Part shown: piece after piece, positions 56,310 to 64,000 of the stretch
How the letters are laid out: every line of letters begins with the position of its first letter
Numbering within the stretch: the first letter of the stretch is position 1
Origin: Isoetes taiwanensis
Taxonomy: Eukaryota; Streptophyta; Lycopodiopsida; Isoetales; Isoetaceae
Direction: 5' to 3'
Assembly (NCBI GenBank): GCA_021234155.1
Contig: JAJEKV010000182.1
Location: 62,001-126,000, forward strand
DNA length: 64,000 nt
Program-made: the position numbers and the translations under genes
The notes under the pieces: generated by a model
What the model was told of the DNA's origin: nothing
The model's input: only the letters and a program-made list of their open reading frames with translations
Database searches by the model: none

Positions 56310-59300
56310 CTCCAAATTTTGAACCTCCATAACTTGAGCTACAGAGCTCCAAAGCGCCTGAAATTTGTTGCGTTAGGACCGTTAGACAGCCTAGAATCCA
56401 TTTATGACCTCAAATTAGGATAGAAATGTCAAAACCCAGCTCAAATGACCAAAATTGCTCAAACCCTTGAATTGCTTTCCCAAACTGTAGTTTGTTTGTA
56501 GATAGAAGCATACCCCATTAGTAGCTCGCAAGTACTGCTCTCGGCTCGAAGCTGATGCCTTACTCCTAGGTAGAAGTGCTCAGGAACACCCCTTTGTTAT
56601 AGTCATCTAGACCTTAGCATAGCAACCCAAGTCCAACTGTTGGTACACCACCTCTGCTCGAGCCAAAGGCATAAACCTTGACCTAATTCTGTGTCCTTCT
56701 AATAGAGTTTGACTTATATAGCCGCCACATTGACACTCCCTATTGCCAGGATACCTAGAAAGGAGCTAGAGCCTAGAGCTGCCCAAGTCATTCCATGTGT
56801 AGAGATTGGACCCCCCCAAACCAACTTTGCTAGGACCTTAGAGTATACCTCAAACACCATGAGGGCTTTGCAAAACAACCCTCATGTCATGCCATACCAC
56901 ACGTCCTAATGTCCATAGACTTGTAGATTATAGATATGTCTCTAGTAATGCCGCTCGCTCGAGCCATCTTGCTTGCTTATAGAGCCCAGAATATTGTAGG
57001 AGAGCCCTTCAAGTAGACTCTTAGACTCTAGGATACACGAGCGTTGCTTTCGAAGGACGGGGCCAGAGCCACAGACGAGCTAAGGGCGCAACTTCTTGAA
57101 GACATCAAGGTCCCAGCCAATGCACAAACAGATAAGGAGAGGAAACCGAAAAGGCAGACCCAAGAGGGGGAAGCACAACGACAAACACCTCAACCGACAA
57201 ACGAGTAGAACAGGACACCACCGACCTATCATCAATCTCCATCAAATGGGAAGAATATTGGTAACCAACGGCACCAAGAATGTTCTAGATGTCAACCTCC
57301 CGGCTACCACGTCCACGAGCTCACATCAGAAAGAGGATCTCAACGCCTTCACCAACTCGACGCACATGAGTTTCAAATGGAAGAACGAGAGACAACAAAA
57401 TACAGTGCACAGAAGATGTTAGGCATCGATGTCGGCGTTAGCATCACGAGCTAGGGCGAGGGGCATAATCTTCCGTCGAGGGAGACAACTCATGGCGACC
57501 ACGAGGGCGTATAGAAACCGGAGGGAAGATCACCCGCGACCTTGCAGCCCAGCAGCTCAAGCGCAACGTCAACAAAAGGAGTAACCAAGCTAGGCAACCA
57601 CAAAGCACCTAAGGCTGACCAAGATGAGCCTCCAGCTCCCTTGCACCAGCAGGAGAACTTTCATCGGTTCCAAAAAGGTAGGAGACCATGAGAGGGAGGA
57701 GACGCATATCAAGGAACATTTCCGACTCGAAGGCCTCAGATCGGCACTAGGGGCAAGACCAAGGGGAGAATATTCTGCTCAAAACAGAATTCGGACCCGG
57801 GAACACCTAGAAACCAAAGGAAGGACGGCTTTACTACGTCAGCCAAGGAGTGCAGACTCGAATGGTTAGGACCCAAAGGACGGAGGAGACGACCTAGCCA
57901 GCAGGTACAAATCACGCAAAGGCGACCAGAAGGAGCTATGATAGGGCAATGGAGATGACCACACTTCCGAACCACGGGGAGAGCCACCTCGAATGAAGCA
58001 AAGCAAGCAACAGGAGTCGCTTTCGAAAATTCAACTGCGGGGGATTGACAATGCACGCCTCTCGACCCACGATCTCGAGCTTGAAGACATTCAAGAATGC
58101 CCGACTGCAACAGCCAGGTGACCCTACTCAAGCTCGATCAATGGCACCGCAATCAGCAATCTTGCAACAACACACCGCATGTAGGGACGTGAGCGGTTAC
58201 CGCATTCCTCGCGACGAACATACACAACAAGGAGGAGCATCTTTTTCAAGGGATCACATCGACGAACACTTCGTTCTAGCAGCGAGGTGATCAGCTCGGA
58301 TCAGACATAAAGCTCAACAATAGTAGCAGCATCTCAAGGAATCCCGGAGTCAACCAGAACAAAGAAGATGCAGCAAAACCGAAGGATCAAACGCGATCGA
58401 GGAAGGGAAACCTAAAGGAGTATAAATAATTAGGTAGATCTTCGTAGTTGTTTTGTAAAAGTGGATGAATTAAAATCCCAATGTAAATGCGTATATGTCT
58501 ATTGTATATCTAGGGTGTCCACATATATAGTGGAGAAACATGAGTTTAGAGTCATGTTTTACGGATTTAGCGCTTAGATCAAGAAGCTCCTTCACTTCGA
58601 CTACCAAAGGAGGAAGCAAGGAGGCACAACTATAGCCCAAGATCAAAATGGAAGAGCAACTACGAGGGAGAAACGACTAGAGGCCAAGCAAACCTTCAAC
58701 TCCAAACACTTCGGGAAATGCCCTCAAGCAGAAGACTGCTCGGCCACCCAATGTTAGAATAAGAGACAACACCGATCATGTCAAGATCATCAACGCGGCA
58801 CCAGGACATCGTCAGGGCGCAACACTACCTCTTGTAGCAGTGGCAGCACTTGACGAACTTATGACATGAGTGGCCTCAACAATGGAAGGAGGAACACCCC
58901 GACATCAACGAGCCAACTAAGAAGGCAACATCTCGACGACCATAATTCCAACTTGTGGTAATATAGGGGGATGTGCTATGACACGTGTATTAGATGGAGA
59001 TGCACTTACGAAAGGCACCGCGACGAGGAGATATGCCCCCAACAACTAGGTGATGGCTTCGTCAGGTACTCCTACCAGTAATTAGAAGAGAAGAAGCCGA
59101 CCATATCTCTGACATGTGGCACGTCAAACGTCCAAGGTAGAAGCATTCGACGCCTTAACGACAAGGATAGCAACTGAAGCACCTTCGGCGAAAAGAGAGT
59201 TCAAAATAATAGCCAGGCTATTCAACGACAAGAGTATATCTAAGGCAGGTACTTCTTCAACGCAAGGGTCAAGCTGCGCAGAGATAAGGATCCATCATCC

Positions 59301-62009
59301 CGACAACGGAGCCATCAGGGAGGAGAGTCATGATGCCTTACTTGCCAAAGAGACCGACATGCATAGAAGGACAAAGGTCAGGAACTGAAAGATGGAGAAG
59401 TGCTAGCAACCGACTTCTTCCACGAGCTTCCCAGAGGCAACAGGAGGATCAAAACGGACGAGCACAATAAAGCCACCGGAAGGTACCTCAAGACAAGAAG
59501 ACGGCATAGTGGAACGTGACAACGTCCAAGCCATGTGATCGAGGGGATCGAACAAGGAAGTTTGGAAGCTCGATGGAGAAGCAACTAGGCGAGGCGAGCC
59601 GACGACTTGCACGGGACTTGCATGCAACGTGGTGAACCCAAGGACGGATGATTCAAAGAACAACTGCAGAAGAGAACAACTCCAGAGGAGTATAGCCAAA
59701 GGAATCGCGCTTAGCCTCAAGAGACGCCTCCAAATAGCTTCAAGTATCATGAAGGGGGGAACAATTACCGCCCGAGAACAGGATCAGGAAGCAGACCGAA
59801 ATGCCGAAGCATCAACGACCAGCACATTTTTAGTTAGAATGTGATGCAAAGCGTGTTGTACCGTAGCCGACAAACATCGGAGGGCCCAAGTATATCAACA
59901 AGTTACCCCGGAGTACGAACTGACGTACAAATAGGATCGTCAACACCATTGCACCGGGAGGAACACCGATGACATTGCCAAGGAGTAGGTGTGCAACTCG
60001 AAGGGAGGCACAAGGGGGACCTAATAGCTCTAGTAGTAATTGTAATTATGTAAGCTATATGTTTTGCATGTATAGTCCCCTTGTTATTCCTTCCCTCCCA
60101 TAGCATAACAGATCAAAGGAAGAGATGTCATGCAAGTTGCAGGGGTGAAGCAATCAACATCGTCAACACTCTTCGGGCAACACGATAACGACAAGAGGAC
60201 TCGACGTATGAGACATCGATGGAGTCGAAGAAACAATATCGGATACAGAGTCGTCCTTTAGCTGCCAAGATAAAGAGTTCAAGATGAAAGATCTTTTTCA
60301 AGGACGCCACCTTCAGGCTTTGAAAAGCGGCATGGAAGATTTCAAGTGATCAACTACACCATCAAGCCACCAGCAATGAGAGGCTTCTAGCGAACAAAGT
60401 CAACCTCTACTTCAAAGAGCATCCACCGTCAAGGAGACTGAAGTATCGAGCGACTCGGAAGAACGTTACCTTGCTCCTTCAAGCAGGCAACGAGTGGATG
60501 AGCTTCTAGCAAGCTCAAGCATCTAAGGCCATGGGGCCTAGTAGGCTAAATGTATGGATGGTAACATCCATATTGGGATTAGAAGGCATTTCCAAATATT
60601 CTCGTTGAAGGGATTGCCCAAGATTGGGCTAAGCGTCAAGGATTGGGAAGGAAATGCATAGGAGTAACTAAAATTATACACCATTGTTAACAGACATCCA
60701 ACATATTGAAACCACTTGGTGAGATTGATCTCCTCGCTAAGAAGGAATCATTACTAGGATAATTGTTGACCATGTATAAATCTAGTATCTCCTAAAGAAT
60801 AATCCAACTGAAAGAAAAGAAGTAATCTAACAAGTCCGGCCAACTTGTTACGATGACATCAATTCGATTGGTAGGAATATTCCAAGAGTTTAAATAACTA
60901 AGAAAGGGGGAATCTCTAGAATAATAAAAGAATAGTACATGCAAGGTACATCTAAAATAAGAATTATAGTAATCAAATAGTCTTTTGAGACAAAAGGAAT
61001 TGTCGTCATGACAAAACCTTCTGGTTTAGAATCGTTCTAGCTAAGTAGGTAACCCGTAACTATATTGAAATAAATGATAACATAATATGTGCATCCATCT
61101 TAGATGGTTATATATGTTAGCTAAGGCTAGTAAATTAATGTGCTAAGTAAGAAGCATATAACCTCTTAAGGGGAGAGAATAGATATGACGTTGTGTACAA
61201 CGTCGTTGAAGGGGTGCAGGACCATTTTCCTTTCGAAGAAAGTGGGAGGGCTCAATCTTATGATTGAACGTACTTGCACCGAATTGACCGACCCGTAGAA
61301 TAGAGTTCTTTCCGGCAATGGCCGAAGCGAATAGAGCGTAAGATAGATAGATAGATAGCTCGGGGGAGGCCTTCAACGTCTTGAGGCCCCGGCGTAGTAG
61401 TGAACTACACCAACGAAGTGGAGCAAAACTAGTGGGAGCAATGAGCGACCAAGTCACCTCCAAACTACTCGGCCGCCCGGCTCAATGAGTGGATCGCGTT
61501 TTAGCCTTAGGTAAGGTATGCATGTATTATAAGCCTTAATGTGTCTTATTGATAAGTTAAATATAGACCCTAATAAGCGCATAGAAATTGTTGTGCGTAT
61601 ATATGTATCATAGGGAAATAAGTTAAATAACAACGATAATGTGAAGTAGCATGTTAATTAATCCTTCACAAGGATGCAATTCCTTCAAGGATAGCTATAG
61701 GTCCTTATAAATATAAATAGAAAATAGAATTGGATATACTTAAGTGCATCTTAGGGATATACTTCCAAAGGGTAATCACGGGACCAAGGAAGAGAATAAG
61801 AAGCACATCTAATTCTTGTGTATGATAATTAAAACCACATCTATAATACAATAGGTCTAAATCAGGGTTATTGTTTAAATAATCGCGATCTAAAAGTCGT
61901 TAAATATTGCAAAGCTTAGAGTAAATTTAATTGTACTATCGGAAGTAATGTATCCAATACTATGATAATGTTAATTCATAAATATTACCTTAGGGTAATT
62001 ATGTTAATC
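56310..62009 (+). other. Non-coding interior of element 3
   Basis: About 5.7 kb with frequent stops; the longest frames (for example 57096-57422, 57624-57869) match nothing I recognise. 57000-60540 is moderately GC rich and looks like a decayed or captured sequence. 60540-62000 is AT rich. A short (GATA)n run lies at 61343-61360 and a GACGTTGTGTACAACGTC palindrome at 61187-61204. Confidence 0.5.
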
Positions 62010-62198
62010 ACATGCATTAAAGGAGCCAGAAAAAAAAATTGGCTCAGCCATGTCGATTTGTGTTTAGATTAGTTTCATGTGTAGTTAAGATTAATCTACG
62101 CATGCAACCTATGCTTGGTATGGATTGCATGCGTTGTTACCGATGATGAGACCACTACGGTGATCTCTAGGGCGTGGTGTAATGTCAATGTAGGCATG

Positions 62199-63890
62199 TG
62201 TGACGTCCCTTACTCGTATACGGTGCACTCACCGTATACAACCAGGAGTTCATCCCCCATACCAGCTCCGTGCCAATACAGGGCCCTCCACATGACACTG
62301 CAACCGTAACGGGTTCCAGTGGGAAGAGTGGAAGGGTCATTGCACCCCGTCTCCCTCAGGGCCTACCTAGCTGCGGAAGCGTAAACATACATGTCAGTAG
62401 CACATACATCAACATCATATGACCATCGCGAAGGATGGTCCTCCACATATCTGCATAGACAACGATCAGCACATCACATAGGGAATCCTACCGGGGGCTC
62501 GGATACGGGGATGGGTGACAAGCTTGGGTCTCGAGTTCATTGCGCATGCAAATTCATGGCAATAGATTTGGGCGGCATAAGAACATGGCCTAGGGTTGTC
62601 CACTCCATCCGCCCCTCTGTGCACACTTTGCGAGTAGGTTGAAAAGTGTTGGGACACGGCCCAGTGGCCCGGGAGGCATAGCCAAGGGGCTATATCACGG
62701 GTTACATCTCCCGGTTCGATGGGGCGGTGTAGGGATCTCTCCCTCCGAGAGATCTACAATCTTGACTCAAGGTGACTAGAGGGCCTTTGCCGTATTCGAC
62801 TTGAACTCAATGGAAGGTCATATTCACCACCTCACGAGTGTCGAGTCCATGCCTTGCCCACACGCAGTGGCAAGCCATTAGACCTAGTCACAGTGACCCC
62901 CGGCAGTCTTTACACACCAGAGGGGTCGTTCAAGAATCAGAACATGAACCTCCTTATAAGCCAGTCTGGCCCCTTCACCCACAACCAGGTGTGGCTCTTG
63001 TGCACAGGCCGCATCTATAGTGTGCTAGAGAGGCTAATCTAGGAGCATCTACTACCAAGCTTTAGGTCTCTACCCCCCTTCCCAATACAAGGAGTTCACA
63101 GAGATACATCATCCATATACATCACAGAAGAACTAAAGAACAAGATCTAATCTATATCATAGAGTTAGGTTCTTTAGTTAGAATCTGCTATCTAGAGTTC
63201 TAGAGGGCTGCTATGAGCAATCTAATAGGCTAAACCTACTGATTCAATGCCTGAAATAGGGTTTAAACTATCTAATTGGCCAAATACCTGATCCTTGAGG
63301 GGCTCCTCCTGACCTGAGCTCGACCATCCTGCTGAAACGCTCGAATCTAGAGAAACTAAGGTTGCAATTCTCCCAGTCAGAGTCTGGGATGCGGTTTTGG
63401 CTGTTGAGGCAGCCAAAACAGAGTTCTGAAACCCTAGAATCGAAAATTAGGTTAGTTAGGGTTTCCAACTCTATATAGACAAGGGGGTGGCTAGGGTTTC
63501 CAATTATCCCCTTTTGGCATGTGGGATAATTGGTAATGGGCCCACTTGCCTTTAAGGGCTAGGTGGCCAAATGTGCCCACATGGAAATGTGTGCACCCAA
63601 ATGTGCTCACATGGAAATGTGTGCACATTAATGAATGTGTACATTGGAAAATGTGCACCTTAATTGCTCCTATGGGTATGGCCCACTTGGCATCAAGTGG
63701 CCACATGGAAATGTGTGCCCACATTAATGTGTACATTGGAAAATGTGCACATTAATGCTAATCACACATTCTTAGCAAGTTGCCCTAGGAACACTAATAT
63801 CGTTGGCGTACCGTCAATGCGGTGGCGTCTGGCGTGATAACGGTACAATATATACGTCCTGGGGCGTATGCTGTTGCTGGAGCGATCACA
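62199..63890 (-). repeat. Element 4 3' LTR (1692 bp)
   Basis: TGTGACGTCCC...GATCACA, the inverted form of an element-3-type LTR. A TCTATATAG box lies at about 63471-63480, with ACCCTA-type motifs next to it. No primer site precedes it. Element internal sequence follows it, so it is a 3' LTR of a minus-strand element. Confidence 0.9.
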
Positions 63891-64000
63891 TTCTACAACG
63901 AAGTGATGCTGTCCCGCGTAGTTCTCCCCACCTTGGAATCTTCCTAACCTGCACAATCAACCTGATGCATACGATGTATACTCATAATACTTGCACATTT
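63891..64000 (-). mobile_element. Element 4 internal region, cut by window end
   Basis: AGTTCTCCCCACCTTGGAATCTTCC and CAATCAACCTGATGCATAC match element 1 just inside its 3' LTR (10660-10710). The element continues to the right of the window. Confidence 0.85.

Larger units (their letters stand above)
53773..62198 (+). mobile_element. Element 3: non-coding LTR retrotransposon (LARD-like), incomplete
   Basis: A plus-strand 5' LTR and primer site are followed by 6.7 kb without gag, pol or H3-like coding. The last 150-190 bp (62010-62198) are homologous, inverted, to element 1 at 11354-11495, just downstream of its chromodomain. This identifies the interior as a chromovirus derivative. The rest of its 3' end and 3' LTR must lie beyond element 4, which interrupts it at 62198. 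Confidence 0.82.

Overview
The window is plant nuclear DNA, almost entirely transposable elements and tandem repeats. Supporting evidence: Ty3/gypsy chromoviruses primed by initiator-tRNA-Met, plant-type LINEs, CACTA- and hAT-type DNA-transposon termini, and an intron-containing fragment resembling plant DnaJ/kinesin exons. I see no intact host gene, rRNA, tRNA gene or CRISPR array. The species cannot be named from the sequence.

Layout. 1-298 is the end of a CACTA-like transposon; 299-1192 is an inverted copy of a GC-rich repeat of about 1.12 kb ('family A'). 2650-4915 is a broken LINE and 4920-6480 a broken protein-kinase-like gene on the minus strand. 6480-9054 is simple repeats and unassigned DNA. 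9055-22209 is a decayed chromovirus (element 1, minus strand). 22291-25038 is a tandem array of family A. 25039-28949 holds captured-looking exon fragments. 28950-29759 is a second CACTA-like end. 29760-51112 is a second family A array, interrupted by a 758-bp hAT-like element (31814-32571) and by a LINE (32922-49507). That LINE is itself split by a 13.1-kb chromovirus (element 2, 36115-49249, minus strand, LTRs 1641/1638 bp, target duplication TTTAT). 51540-52604 is a third LINE fragment. 53773-62198 is a plus-strand LTR element without recognisable coding capacity (element 3); its internal region is broken at 62198 by another minus-strand element (element 4), which runs off the window.

The outstanding observation is in the chromoviruses. 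Element 2 carries, as the first ORF after its 5' LTR, an uninterrupted 361-codon gene (45952-47037, minus) that begins like the histone H3 tail (MARTKQT.RK) and ends in a complete H3-type histone fold (residues about 266-361). A linker of about 230 residues, charged and then proline-rich, separates tail and fold. Element 1, a clearly diverged relative, has a decayed version in the same place (18708-19964) with the same MARTKQ start and the same H3 C-terminus. The gene order in both is LTR, H3-like ORF, hairpin pair, unknown ORF2, gag, protease, RT, RNase H, integrase, chromodomain, LTR. An element whose integrase carries a chromodomain (a reader of H3 tails in known families) thus also encodes an H3-like protein. 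The H3-like ORF is followed by paired imperfect hairpins of 67-77 nt whose arms differ between elements but stay complementary within each; the non-coding element 3 keeps the hairpins without the proteins. This suggests a retroelement lineage with its own histone and a conserved structured RNA or DNA signal. I know of no description of such a system, but could not search for one.
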